Shown here: positions 7,384 to 14,777 of the stretch, one piece after another
Layout of the letters: each line of letters starts with the position of its first letter
Numbering within the stretch: position 1 is the first letter of the stretch
DNA from: Methylopumilus sp003533095
GTDB lineage: Bacteria > Pseudomonadota > Gammaproteobacteria > Burkholderiales > Methylophilaceae
Assembly (NCBI GenBank): GCA_963977845.1
Contig: CAXBPZ010000018.1
Span: 1 to 20,519, forward strand
DNA length: 20,519 nt
Reading direction: 5' to 3'
Notes under the pieces: generated by a model
The model's database searches: none
What the model was told of the DNA's origin: nothing
The model's input: the letters and a program-made list of their open reading frames with translations, nothing else
Translations under genes and position numbers: made by a program

Positions 7384-7389
7384 TATAAT
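7384..7389 (+). promoter_or_regulatory. -10 element placing the Pcm-like mRNA start at its ATG
   Basis: A perfect TATAAT lies six bases before ATG 7396. Transcription normally begins about seven bases after the -10, which is the A of the ATG itself, and no Shine-Dalgarno can fit between. The sequence predicts a leaderless mRNA. No good -35 hexamer is visible. The same ten bases, AAGTTATAAT, precede the gene starting at 19861. Confidence 0.55.
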
Positions 7390-7395
7390 GGCGTG

Positions 7396-8055
7396 ATGAC
7401 ACTGAATACCATTGAACAACATCGTTTTAATATGATTGAGCAGCAAATTCGCACGTGGGAAGTTTTGGATCCCGAGGTGCTTAATTTGCTTCATCAAGTG
7501 CCACGCGAAAAATTTGTACCGACTGCCTATCAAGGTGTTGCCTTTGCAGATACCGAAATTCCTTTGCACGATGATGTGCGCATGTTGGCCCCTAAATTAG
7601 AAGCAAGACTCATCCAATCGTTATCACTTCAAAAAGAAGATCACGTATTGATCGTGGGTTCCGGGAGTGGCTACCTCACAGCGCTTGCAGCAAGCTTAGT
7701 TAAAAAAGTGATCTCAGTTGATATTAATCCTTACTTTACAAAACTCGCTCAACAAAACTGTCAAAACTTAAAGATTCATAATGTTGAATTTGTGACCGGT
7801 GATGGTTCATTGGGCTGGCCAAAAAATCAACCTTACGATGTGATTCTTTTTGCAGGTTCTCTCCCACGATTACCAGAGAGTGTTCGAACTCAGTTAAATG
7901 TAAATGGAAGACTCTTAGCGATTTTGGGTGAAGCGCCCACCATGCACGCGACGCTGATAACCAAAACAGGCCATCAAGATTTTGAGGAAGAAATTTTATT
8001 TGAAACAGTGGTCCCTCCTTTAATCGTCAAGCATGAAAATACATTTGTATTTTAA
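7396..8055 (+). CDS. Protein-L-isoaspartate O-methyltransferase family protein (divergent Pcm)
   Basis: This is a SAM-dependent methyltransferase of the Pcm family, whose classic members methylate isoaspartyl residues in damaged proteins to start their repair. The N-terminal MIEQQIRTWEVLDPEVL and VPREKFVP (about 13-42) and the SAM-binding loop VLIVGSGSGYLTAL (84-97, G88-S-G-S-G) are clear, followed by acidic ISVDINP. The stretch where canonical Pcm has the GQTIS substrate loop here reads DDVRMLAPKLEARLIQ (59-74), so the isoaspartate site is not conserved and the substrate is uncertain. The product is 219-220 aa. The start is ATG 7396 or the adjoining GTG 7393; ATG is preferred because the TATAAT upstream predicts transcription from that base. 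The isochorismatase-like gene follows six bases later, probably in the same transcript. Confidence 0.85.
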   Translation: MTLNTIEQHRFNMIEQQIRTWEVLDPEVLNLLHQVPREKFVPTAYQGVAFADTEIPLHDDVRMLAPKLEARLIQSLSLQKEDHVLIVGSGSGYLTALAASLVKKVISVDINPYFTKLAQQNCQNLKIHNVEFVTGDGSLGWPKNQPYDVILFAGSLPRLPESVRTQLNVNGRLLAILGEAPTMHATLITKTGHQDFEEEILFETVVPPLIVKHENTFVF

Positions 8056-8061
8056 TTTTCA

Positions 8062-8604
8062 ATGATCAATGATCAACGTTTAAGTCAGCTGGTAGTCATT
8101 GATGTCCAAGACAAACTTGTCGATGTCATGCCTAAGACTGAAATTAAAAAAGTGATTGAGGCAGCAAGCGTTCTTATTGAAGCCGCAAAAATTTTAGAAG
8201 TCCCCTCTCTTTATACGGAGCAATATCCGAAAGGCTTAGGGCCGACAGTTAAAAAATTAAAATCATTATTCGCTACTCCCTCGATTGAGAAAAAAGCATT
8301 CTCATGTCTTGATGAGCCGAGATTTAAAAGTCACTTAATGAAATCAAGACCGCAAATGATTTTGTGTGGGCTAGAAACACACATTTGTATTTTGCAAACG
8401 GCATTAGCTTTGAAAGCAGCGGGTAAGGAAGTGTTTGTCGTTGAGGATGCGATACTTTCAAGATCGAGTCTTCATCATCAAAACGCGATTCATCGATTAA
8501 GATCTGAAGGCATTGTGGTCACCAATTCAGAGTCGGTGATGTTTGAGTGGTTACGTGTAGCCGAAGGCGATCAATTTAAAGCAATCGCTAAACTGATTAA
8601 ATAG
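8062..8604 (+). CDS. Isochorismatase-family cysteine hydrolase
   Basis: This is a 180-aa cytoplasmic hydrolase of the isochorismatase-like superfamily, which cleaves amides, imidic or vinyl ether bonds through a catalytic cysteine. The triad is visible: Asp14 in LVVIDVQ, Lys78 in EKKAFSC, and Cys109 in GLETHICILQTA, which is the family signature. A cis-peptide region and AGKEVFVVEDAILSRS match the YcaC/ISOC1-type subgroup more than the siderophore isochorismatases. The natural substrate is unknown. ATG 8062 starts six bases after the Pcm-like stop with no strong Shine-Dalgarno, so it is likely expressed from the same message. The 3' end overlaps the convergent waaA gene by 8 nt. Confidence 0.88.
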   Translation: MINDQRLSQLVVIDVQDKLVDVMPKTEIKKVIEAASVLIEAAKILEVPSLYTEQYPKGLGPTVKKLKSLFATPSIEKKAFSCLDEPRFKSHLMKSRPQMILCGLETHICILQTALALKAAGKEVFVVEDAILSRSSLHHQNAIHRLRSEGIVVTNSESVMFEWLRVAEGDQFKAIAKLIK

Positions 8605-9862
8605 TCGATTTAATTTTATTTAAGATTTTTAGTGGTGCGCCCTGATGTTTGTGCATCATGGCATCGCACGCTTTTTTCATTTTTAATTGAGAAGATGATT
8701 TGAGCATCTGAGGTAATACTTTTTCTAATTCATCTAAAGTTTGAATTCTAGTGGCTGCACCCAATCGAATGGCTTCATGCGATACCTCATGAAAGTTATA
8801 AGTATGGGGACCTAAAATCACAGGCACTTTCATTGCCATGGATTCGATCAGATTCTGTCCGCCGTAGGGTAGTATCGTGCCACCCATGAGTGCCACATGG
8901 GATAAATGGTAGTAGCTATACATTTCCCCCATCGAGTCACCTAAAATAAATGGATAGGGTTTGGCTTTAATTTTTTTATCGCTACGCTTAATAAAAGAAA
9001 CGCGATATTTTTTTAATATGCCTTCAACTTCTTTAAAGCGTTGTGGATGACGTGGCACAAAAATCGTTACAAGATTTTTGATGTGAAGCTTTAATAAATT
9101 TTGCAAAATGATTTCTTCTTCATCTTGTCTTGAACTTGCAATGAGAAGTACCGATTGATTTTTTAAATGCAAATGTTTTTTAAGTGCTGCACTTTTTTTA
9201 ATAATGTCACGAGGTGGCATCACATCAAATTTTAAATTGCCCATCACTTCAACACTTCTCGCACCAAGCGATTCAAAGCGACGTGCATCACTTCTTGTTT
9301 GTGCTAACACCCCTTTTAATTCGCGTAAGGATGGTTTGATGAGTAGCGATATTTTTTTATAGAGCTGAAATGATTTTTCAGATAAGCGTGCATTCACTAA
9401 ATAAAGTGGTATCGATGTTTGATGTGCTTGATGAATTAAATTAAACCAAAGTTCCGTTTCAAGTAAGAGACCGATTTCAGGTTTAAAGGTGTTTAAAAAT
9501 CTTTGAGTCGCATCTGGGGTATCAAAAGGAAGATAGATACGGGTGATGCGAGGATGTTTAATATCGATCGAAGTGGCTCGCCCTGTGGGTGTGCCATGCG
9601 TGATGAGTAAATGATGACGCGGATATTTTTTTAAAAAAAGTTTGATGAAGGGAATGGCAGCCTTAGTCTCACCCACAGAAACGGCATGCATCCAGAGTGT
9701 TTTTCTTTTTTCCCAGATTTTTTTTGTGGAAACTTTATAAAAACCATAACGCTCATCCCAATGTTTTAAGTAGTCAGGTTGCTTAAACCCGCGATAAATC
9801 AGCTTAAAGACGGTGAATGGGAGAAGAAAGTAGACTAAAAGACTATAAAAAAAGCGAATCAT
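8597..9862 (-). CDS. waaA: 3-deoxy-D-manno-octulosonic acid (Kdo) transferase WaaA
   Basis: WaaA transfers Kdo from CMP-Kdo to lipid IVA, joining the LPS inner core to lipid A on the cytoplasmic face of the inner membrane. The protein is 421 aa, close to E. coli WaaA (425). A hydrophobic N-terminal anchor (residues 3-22) is followed by HWDERYGFYK with Glu37 at the position of the catalytic base. The family blocks LWMHAVSVGETKAA, LLITHGTPTGR, YLPFDTPDATQRFL and LLLETELWFNLI are present. The C-terminal half shows GNLKFD, SSRQDEEEI, FVPRHPQRF, LGDSMGEMYSYYHLSHVALMGG and GGQNLIE, the GT-B nucleotide-sugar site. ATG 9862 is the only sensible start, although no Shine-Dalgarno is seen. It shows that the host makes lipopolysaccharide. 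Confidence 0.95.
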   Translation of the reverse strand: MIRFFYSLLVYFLLPFTVFKLIYRGFKQPDYLKHWDERYGFYKVSTKKIWEKRKTLWMHAVSVGETKAAIPFIKLFLKKYPRHHLLITHGTPTGRATSIDIKHPRITRIYLPFDTPDATQRFLNTFKPEIGLLLETELWFNLIHQAHQTSIPLYLVNARLSEKSFQLYKKISLLIKPSLRELKGVLAQTRSDARRFESLGARSVEVMGNLKFDVMPPRDIIKKSAALKKHLHLKNQSVLLIASSRQDEEEIILQNLLKLHIKNLVTIFVPRHPQRFKEVEGILKKYRVSFIKRSDKKIKAKPYPFILGDSMGEMYSYYHLSHVALMGGTILPYGGQNLIESMAMKVPVILGPHTYNFHEVSHEAIRLGAATRIQTLDELEKVLPQMLKSSSQLKMKKACDAMMHKHQGAPLKILNKIKSTI

Positions 9863-9998
9863 GGGGATATTTTCGCATAAACCATCTTGATGAACTTGTG
9901 TTTAATTTATTTTTGAAAAAAGCTCTTGCGTAAATTTTAAAAATTTATCTCGAAAATGAGGGGTTAACTTTTGCCTTAATTTTGTGCATAGATTTCAA

Positions 9999-10027
9999 TT
10001 GACGGACTACTAGACCATGGATAATAT
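9999..10027 (+). promoter_or_regulatory. Sigma70 promoter of nrdJab
   Basis: TTGACG (9999-10004) and TAATAT (10022-10027) are separated by exactly 17 nt, the best promoter match in the window. The start would fall near 10034, giving a leader of about 95 nt before nrdJa, with the strong NrdR box just downstream. The rest of the 265-nt gap (9863-9998 and 10054-10127) is A/T-rich, and I see no further gene there. Confidence 0.65.
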
Positions 10028-10053
10028 GTTCACAAAACCACTATATCTTGTGG
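10007..10053 (+). promoter_or_regulatory. NrdR box pair (one strong, one degenerate) over the nrdJab promoter
   Basis: CCACTATATCTTGTGG (10038-10053) matches the known NrdR box pattern acaCwATATaTwGtgt closely and is nearly palindromic. A degenerate copy, CTACTAGACCATGGAT (10007-10022), keeps C-T-A at the left and T-G at the right and lies 31 bp upstream centre to centre, which is the usual spacing of paired NrdR boxes. It overlaps the spacer and -10. NrdR is the ATP/dATP-sensing repressor of ribonucleotide reductase genes; binding here would block initiation. The strong box is a confident call and the weak one is not. Confidence 0.7.
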
Positions 10054-10127
10054 TTTTAGGCAAAAATACCATCTAGCACCAAATTTAGTAAAAAAACATA
10101 TAAAAAAGAATAATTCAGGGGAAATTC

Positions 10128-12290
10128 ATGCTCAAAGCTGTTCGTCCAAAGTCCGCATTAAGTGACCATCAAGACCACGAAATACCGATTCAAGATGTTT
10201 CACTCGATATCTGGGACAAAAAGTATCGTTTAAAGTCAAAACAGGGCGAGCACGTTGATAAAGATATTGATGATTCCTATATTCGAGTGGCAAGAGCCTT
10301 AGCGGATGTTGAAATTCCAGCTAAACGAGAAGAATGGTATGAGAAATTCTTGTGGGCATTAAGACGAGGCGCTATTCCAGCAGGTCGTATCACTTCGAAT
10401 GCAGGGGCCTTAGAGCATAAGCCTGCGACTTCTACGATTAATTGTACGGTATCAGGCATTGTCGAAGACAGTATGTCTGGCATCTTAGATAAGGTGCATG
10501 AGGCCGGCCTAACCCTAAAAGCAGGTTGCGGTATCGGTTACGAATTCTCTACCTTAAGACCAAAGGGTGCTTTCGTGGCAGGAGCGGGCGCTTATACCAG
10601 TGGCCCATTATCATTCATGGATATCTACGACAAGATGTGTTTCACCGTATCATCCGCAGGCGGTCGTCGAGGCGCTCAAATGGCGACCTTTGATATTGCT
10701 CACCCTGATGTCACTGACTTTATTAAAGCGAAACGTGAAAACGGTCGACTCCGTCAATTCAATCTTTCATGCTTAATCACCAAAGAATTCATGGAAGCGG
10801 TGAAAGCGGACAGCGATTGGAAAGTCGCATTCCCTGTCACTGAAAAAGAATCCATTGTAGATGGCTTGAATGTGAACGATGAGAACCAAGTGGTTTGGAG
10901 AGAGTGGCCTATAAAAGGTAAGTACCTCACCAAAACAGAAGGCATTGATGCAGGTAAGGTGGCATGCCGTGTTTATAAAACGATTAAGGCAAGACGTTTG
11001 TGGGACATCATCATGTCGTCCACTTACGACTTTGCTGAACCTGGTTTTATTTTGATTGATCGTGTGAACGAAATGAATAATAACTGGTTCTGCGAAAACA
11101 TTCGTGCGACCAACCCATGTGGCGAGCAACCACTCCCCCCTTATGGCGCTTGTTTATTAGGCTCTGTGAACTTAACTAAATTTGTGAAGAAGCCTTTTAC
11201 AGATGAAGCCTTTTTTGATTGGGCTGAATATAAGGAAGTGATCGCGATCTTTACACGTATGTTAGATAACGTGGTGGAAGTGAATGGACTCCCTCTAGAA
11301 GAACAACGTAAAGAAATTATGCGTAAACGTCGTCACGGTATGGGTTACTTAGGCTTAGGCTCAACACTCACCATGCTTAAAATGAAATACGGTGATGAAG
11401 ATTCACTCAAATTCACTGAAGAAGTGAGCCGTATTTTGGCTGAGGTGGGTTGGGAAACAGGGATTGATTTGGCTGAAGAAAAAGGTGCAGCACCAATCAT
11501 GGAAGAAGAGTTTGTGGTGACAGCCGACATGCTCGCAAAACGTCCTGAGATGGCAGCCGACGGTATTAAAGTAGGCGCTAAAGTGAAAGGTAAAGTGTTG
11601 CTCGGTAAATATAGCCGCTACATGCAGCAATTCCCTGAAGGCTTACGTAATAAGATTGCTAAAAAAGGTGTGCGTTTCACACACCATAGTTCCATCGCAC
11701 CGACAGGTACGATTTCATTGTCACTCGCTAACAATGCAAGTAATGGTATTGAACCTTCTTTTGCACATCACTATAGCCGTAACGTGATTCGTGAAGGTAA
11801 GAAATCAAAAGAAAAAGTGGATGTGTATTCATATGAGTTATTGGCTTACCGTGAATTAGTGAATCCTAAAGCGATGCCGTTTTCAGAAAATGAAGATGAA
11901 AAATTACCGGATTACTTTTTAGATTCTTCAACGATTCAAGCCAAAGCACACGTCGACATTCAAGCGGCTTCACAAAAGTGGATTGATAGTTCGATTTCGA
12001 AAACGATTAACGTGCCCACAGATTATGATTATGAAGATTTTAAAAATATTTATTTATACGCATACGATAAAGGCCTTAAAGGTTGTACGACATTTAGATT
12101 CAACCCAGAAGCTTTCCAAGGTGTGTTGGTGACAGAAAAAGATTTAGAGAATACGACTTATAAATTTACTTTAGAAGATGGTTCTCAAGTGGAGGTGAAG
12201 GGTAACGAAGAAATTGAATATGATGGCGAAACCCATTCAGCAGCGAATCTTTACGATGCACTTAAAGAAGGTTATTACGGTAAGTTCTAA
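10128..12290 (+). CDS. nrdJ: Class II (adenosylcobalamin-dependent) ribonucleotide reductase, catalytic subunit NrdJa
   Basis: NrdJ reduces ribonucleotides to deoxyribonucleotides using a thiyl radical made by adenosylcobalamin, with or without oxygen. This 720-aa protein is the large part of a split enzyme like Pseudomonas NrdJa. The active-site loop NPCGEQPLPPYGACLLGSVNL gives Asn329, the thiyl Cys331, Glu333 and Cys342. Cys106 in STINCTVSG is the likely redox partner of Cys342, as in Thermotoga NrdJ. Other family blocks are LKAGCGIGYEFSTLRP, SSAGGRRGAQMATFDI, KRRHGMGYLGLGSTL, and APTGTISLSLANNASNGIEP near the phosphate-binding region. The C-terminus ends YGKF without the cysteine tail, which is supplied by the next gene. 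ATG 10128 follows AGGGGA. It is probably repressed by NrdR and implies a need for B12. Confidence 0.95.
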   Translation: MLKAVRPKSALSDHQDHEIPIQDVSLDIWDKKYRLKSKQGEHVDKDIDDSYIRVARALADVEIPAKREEWYEKFLWALRRGAIPAGRITSNAGALEHKPATSTINCTVSGIVEDSMSGILDKVHEAGLTLKAGCGIGYEFSTLRPKGAFVAGAGAYTSGPLSFMDIYDKMCFTVSSAGGRRGAQMATFDIAHPDVTDFIKAKRENGRLRQFNLSCLITKEFMEAVKADSDWKVAFPVTEKESIVDGLNVNDENQVVWREWPIKGKYLTKTEGIDAGKVACRVYKTIKARRLWDIIMSSTYDFAEPGFILIDRVNEMNNNWFCENIRATNPCGEQPLPPYGACLLGSVNLTKFVKKPFTDEAFFDWAEYKEVIAIFTRMLDNVVEVNGLPLEEQRKEIMRKRRHGMGYLGLGSTLTMLKMKYGDEDSLKFTEEVSRILAEVGWETGIDLAEEKGAAPIMEEEFVVTADMLAKRPEMAADGIKVGAKVKGKVLLGKYSRYMQQFPEGLRNKIAKKGVRFTHHSSIAPTGTISLSLANNASNGIEPSFAHHYSRNVIREGKKSKEKVDVYSYELLAYRELVNPKAMPFSENEDEKLPDYFLDSSTIQAKAHVDIQAASQKWIDSSISKTINVPTDYDYEDFKNIYLYAYDKGLKGCTTFRFNPEAFQGVLVTEKDLENTTYKFTLEDGSQVEVKGNEEIEYDGETHSAANLYDALKEGYYGKF

Positions 12291-12312
12291 TAGAAGACAT
12301 TAAAGGAAAATA

Positions 12313-12993
12313 ATGGCAATTAAAATTGAAAAAAAGATTGTAGGGTATAACGTTGTTTCTGAGGAAGATAAAGCAAATGCTTTAACGCAACAAGAAAATC
12401 AAAACGTCGTGCAATTAGGTGAGCCCTTAGGTCGCCCTGAAAAAATTACAGGCTCTACTTATAAAGTGAAAACACCGGTGACGGAGCACGCACTTTATAT
12501 CACGATCAATGACATCATCATGAATGAAGGTACACCGCAAGAGCACCGTCGTCCGTTTGAAATTTTTATCAATTCAAAAAATATGGATCACTTCCAATGG
12601 ATTGTAGGTTTGACACGAGTGATGTCTGCGGTATTTAGAAAAGGTGGTGACGTGACATTCTTGGTGGAAGAACTTCATAGCGTATTTGATCCTAATGGTG
12701 GCTATTTTAAAAAAGGCGGCAAGTACGTCCCTAGTTTAGTGGCTGAAATCGGCGAAGTGGTGGAGCAACATCTCATTGATATCGGCATGCTGAAAAAAAC
12801 TTTACCGGATGAACATCAAAAAAAATTGATGGAAGAAAAACGTGCTGAATATATGGAAAAACATGCTGAAGAGATGGACAGTACCGGATACCCAAAAGGC
12901 TCACAGCTTTGTAGTAAATGCCAAACGAAAGCAGTCATCATGATGGACGGATGCCTTACATGCTTAAGTTGTGGCGACAGTAAATGTGGTTAA
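12313..12993 (+). CDS. Class II ribonucleotide reductase small part NrdJb (TSCPD domain, cysteine-rich tail)
   Basis: This 226-aa protein corresponds to the C-terminal module of B12-dependent reductases, encoded separately as in Pseudomonas NrdJb. The middle (about 48-160) resembles the TSCPD domain, with YITINDI, PFEIFINSKN, VGLTRVMSAVFRKGGD and LVAEIGEVVEQHL. A charged helix follows (165-187). The tail holds C200-x2-C203 and C214-x2-C217-x2-C220-x4-C225, the zinc-ribbon-like redox motif ending SKCG that passes electrons from thioredoxin to the NrdJa active site. It lies 22 nt after nrdJa and has its own AAAGGAAAA ribosome binding site before ATG 12313. Both halves are needed for activity in Pseudomonas. 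Here that is inferred from the complementing cysteines. Confidence 0.9.
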   Translation: MAIKIEKKIVGYNVVSEEDKANALTQQENQNVVQLGEPLGRPEKITGSTYKVKTPVTEHALYITINDIIMNEGTPQEHRRPFEIFINSKNMDHFQWIVGLTRVMSAVFRKGGDVTFLVEELHSVFDPNGGYFKKGGKYVPSLVAEIGEVVEQHLIDIGMLKKTLPDEHQKKLMEEKRAEYMEKHAEEMDSTGYPKGSQLCSKCQTKAVIMMDGCLTCLSCGDSKCG

Positions 12994-13004
12994 TGTTTTA
13001 TTTT

Positions 13005-13031
13005 TAAGGAACTAAGCCTCTTAGTTCCTTA
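13005..13031 (+). terminator. Perfect 12-bp hairpin after nrdJb
   Basis: TAAGGAACTAAG (13005-13016) and CTTAGTTCCTTA (13020-13031) pair perfectly around a 3-nt loop, starting 11 nt after the nrdJb stop. The T-rich run lies before the stem (12996-13005) rather than after it, so it is not a textbook intrinsic terminator. It may end transcription weakly or protect the nrdJab mRNA 3' end. Confidence 0.55.
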
Positions 13032-13065
13032 TCTATACATCACCCAACTTAAATGGAATCTCCCT

Positions 13066-14052
13066 ATGTATAGATTAGTTTTTCTTCTCAGCCTTCTTTT
13101 TTCTCTTCCCAGTTTTGCATTTCCGACGGATCAGGTAGAGCTCAGCATTACTCCATCGATCGTGAAGGTTCACGTGATTGATAAAACAGGGAATCAAGGG
13201 GTGGGTTCCGGCATTGTGGTCGCAGAAAACCAAGTCGCAACCAATTGTCATGTCGTCGCTAACGCGCAAGGTGTTCAGATTGGTAAATTTGGTGAAGCAT
13301 TTTCACCCACAGGTATGAAAGCGGATTGGCGTCATGATTTATGTATTCTTCAATTTAAATATCTTGATATCAAACCCGTAGCCTTAGGCGACACAAAAAA
13401 ATTATCATATGAGCAATCTGTGTTTTCTAAAAGTTTTGGTGGTAACGCGATTAAACCGATTGTCTCTTTCGGAAGTATTAAAGCGCTATACACATTAGAT
13501 AACGAAAATATTATTCAATCGTCAGCAGGCTTTGCGATGGGCGCATCGGGCGGTGGACTCTTTGATGATGAAGGTCGCCTCATTGGACTTACCACTTTTA
13601 AAAGTCCAGGACGTCATGCGTATTACTACAGCATTCCCGTGGAATGGATTAAGCATCTCATGCAACACGGAAAAGAAATACAACTGACAGCGCAAACTGA
13701 ATTGCCTTTTTGGGATGCTCCTTTTGAGAAAAGACCTTTCTTTATGCAAACCTATGATGCAACGCGAGAGTCGCAATGGGCGCGATTGAAAGAGATCACG
13801 ACCCTTTGGTTAAAAAATGAACCACAATCGAACGAGGCACTTTTTACGGATGCGGTTGCGCGATTCGAATTAAAAGATTATGAATTCGCTAAGAAAGAAT
13901 TGAAGGATGTGGTTAAAAAAAATCCACGTCATGCACAAGCACAGCTTTATTTGTTAAAGTTAGCAAAGCTCAATCATGATGACAATGAAATGCATGCGAT
14001 TGAAACCGTATTAAGCCAGTTAGATGAATCCTTATTGAAAGATACTCAATGA
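13066..14052 (+). CDS. Secreted trypsin-like serine protease with TPR-like C-terminus
   Basis: This is a 328-aa exported protein with a clear signal peptide (positive start, hydrophobic 4-14, probable cut after SFA at 18). Residues 25-200 form a chymotrypsin-fold domain of the bacterial trypsin-like type. His62 in ATNCHVV, Asp91 in RHDLCILQ and Ser161 in GASGGGLF make the catalytic triad. Cys61 and Cys93 could form a disulfide. There is no PDZ domain as in DegP. Instead residues 235-315 are helical with a TPR-like repeat (ALFTDAVARFELKDYEFAKKELKDV, NPRHAQAQLYLLKLAKL), which usually binds partner proteins. The likely location is the periplasm or cell surface, with unknown substrate. It overlaps the following lipoprotein gene by 4 nt, suggesting a shared task. 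Confidence 0.82.
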   Translation: MYRLVFLLSLLFSLPSFAFPTDQVELSITPSIVKVHVIDKTGNQGVGSGIVVAENQVATNCHVVANAQGVQIGKFGEAFSPTGMKADWRHDLCILQFKYLDIKPVALGDTKKLSYEQSVFSKSFGGNAIKPIVSFGSIKALYTLDNENIIQSSAGFAMGASGGGLFDDEGRLIGLTTFKSPGRHAYYYSIPVEWIKHLMQHGKEIQLTAQTELPFWDAPFEKRPFFMQTYDATRESQWARLKEITTLWLKNEPQSNEALFTDAVARFELKDYEFAKKELKDVVKKNPRHAQAQLYLLKLAKLNHDDNEMHAIETVLSQLDESLLKDTQ

Positions 14053-14420
14053 AACAAAGTTTTAAAAAGTTGTTGATATTAGCTCAGCCTTTTTTAATTT
14101 CAAGTTGCGGGTCTATGAAAATGCCTGATGTGAGTTTGCCCATGTTAAACGGTGACTACCGTGAACTTTCTACCGCACCTAAAGATGCGTCTTTATATCA
14201 GTGTGAAAAAAATAAACAGTTTTATGTGAAGGCCCTCGAGGGCGGTAAAGAAATGTGGTTGATTTTCCCAGACCGTGAATTTGGCCTAAAACAAATTGAG
14301 GCTTTAAAAAATACTTATAACAACGATACAACGACATTAGAGATTAATGACCCTGAAACTTATATTAAAGAAGGTGAAGTACTCACCTATCAAAAATGTC
14401 GGTTACAAAAATTAAAATAG
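14049..14420 (+). CDS. Small predicted lipoprotein, possibly MliC-like
   Basis: This is a 123-aa protein with a short signal and lipobox I-S-S-C, so Cys20 would be lipidated and the mature protein would sit at the outer or inner membrane facing the periplasm. Mature Cys52 (in LYQCEKNKQFYV) and Cys117 (YQKCRL) are placed like the conserved disulfide of MliC/PliC lysozyme inhibitors, and the pattern Y-x-C near the start of a small beta-rich domain is similar. The match is weak, and MliC loop residues cannot be confirmed by eye. The ATG overlaps the protease stop (ATGA), so translation is coupled. The N-terminal hydrophobic stretch is interrupted by Gln-Pro, which slightly weakens the lipoprotein call. 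Treat the function as unknown. Confidence 0.7.
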   Translation: MKQSFKKLLILAQPFLISSCGSMKMPDVSLPMLNGDYRELSTAPKDASLYQCEKNKQFYVKALEGGKEMWLIFPDREFGLKQIEALKNTYNNDTTTLEINDPETYIKEGEVLTYQKCRLQKLK

Positions 14421-14424
14421 TGTC

Positions 14425-14453
14425 TTGCGCTTCCTAAAAACGAGGCGTACATT
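14425..14453 (+). promoter_or_regulatory. Candidate promoter for the 67-aa cysteine-rich protein
   Basis: TTGCGC (14425-14430) and TACATT (14448-14453) are 17 nt apart and lie about 40 nt before the gene at 14492, in a 71-nt gap with no other feature. Hexamer matches are partial. Confidence 0.4.
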
Positions 14454-14491
14454 AAAGCTTCATCCCATTTGATTTTTAAGGAGAGAGTCTT

Positions 14492-14695
14492 ATGGATAAT
14501 AAGTATGGTTTAGGTAGCACCAAAGTATCTTCTGAAATCCATGATCGTCATCATAAAGCGATGAGTTGCTTTAAATGCAAAGCGACCCATTTGCAATACT
14601 GTCCCACGATGGAAGATCATCAGTGTGTCGATTGCGGCGAGTGGCAAAATGACGCCCCTTTAAATTACTCCACAGGCCGCAGCTCAGACTACTAA
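14492..14695 (+). CDS. Small cysteine-rich (zinc-ribbon-like) protein of unknown function
   Basis: I do not recognise this 67-aa protein. It is soluble, with no signal peptide or membrane segment. Five cysteines are arranged C26-x2-C29, C37, C45-x2-C48, so the two CxxC pairs could hold one zinc ion as a minimal ribbon, and histidines 17, 20, 21, 33 and 43 lie between and before them. The tail is Ser/Tyr-rich and hydrophilic. An AAGGAG ribosome binding site sits nine bases before ATG 14492 and a plausible promoter lies upstream, which argues for a real gene. It stands alone between the lipoprotein and the dienelactone hydrolase, so context gives no role. RNA-binding or protein-interaction roles are common for such ribbons, but nothing here proves it. 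Confidence 0.72.
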   Translation: MDNKYGLGSTKVSSEIHDRHHKAMSCFKCKATHLQYCPTMEDHQCVDCGEWQNDAPLNYSTGRSSDY

Positions 14696-14777
14696 ATTTC
14701 ACTTTTAACTCGCTTTGAATCAAGTAAAATAAGGGTTTCCGTCTTTCGATTAACCCCTTACTTTATTAGGATGAAGC

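Noticed and set aside
10773..11129. 118-codon open frame antisense to nrdJa
   Set aside because: It lies fully inside a strongly conserved gene, has no recognisable product and no ribosome binding site. It is a by-product of the coding strand.
13522..13776. 84-codon frame antisense to the protease gene
   Set aside because: No ribosome binding site, and it lies entirely within a gene with an intact catalytic triad.
14725..14762. Imperfect hairpin AAGGGTT / AACCCCTT before the dienelactone hydrolase gene
   Set aside because: The stem needs a bulge and has a 14-nt loop with no U-tract, which is too weak to call a terminator.
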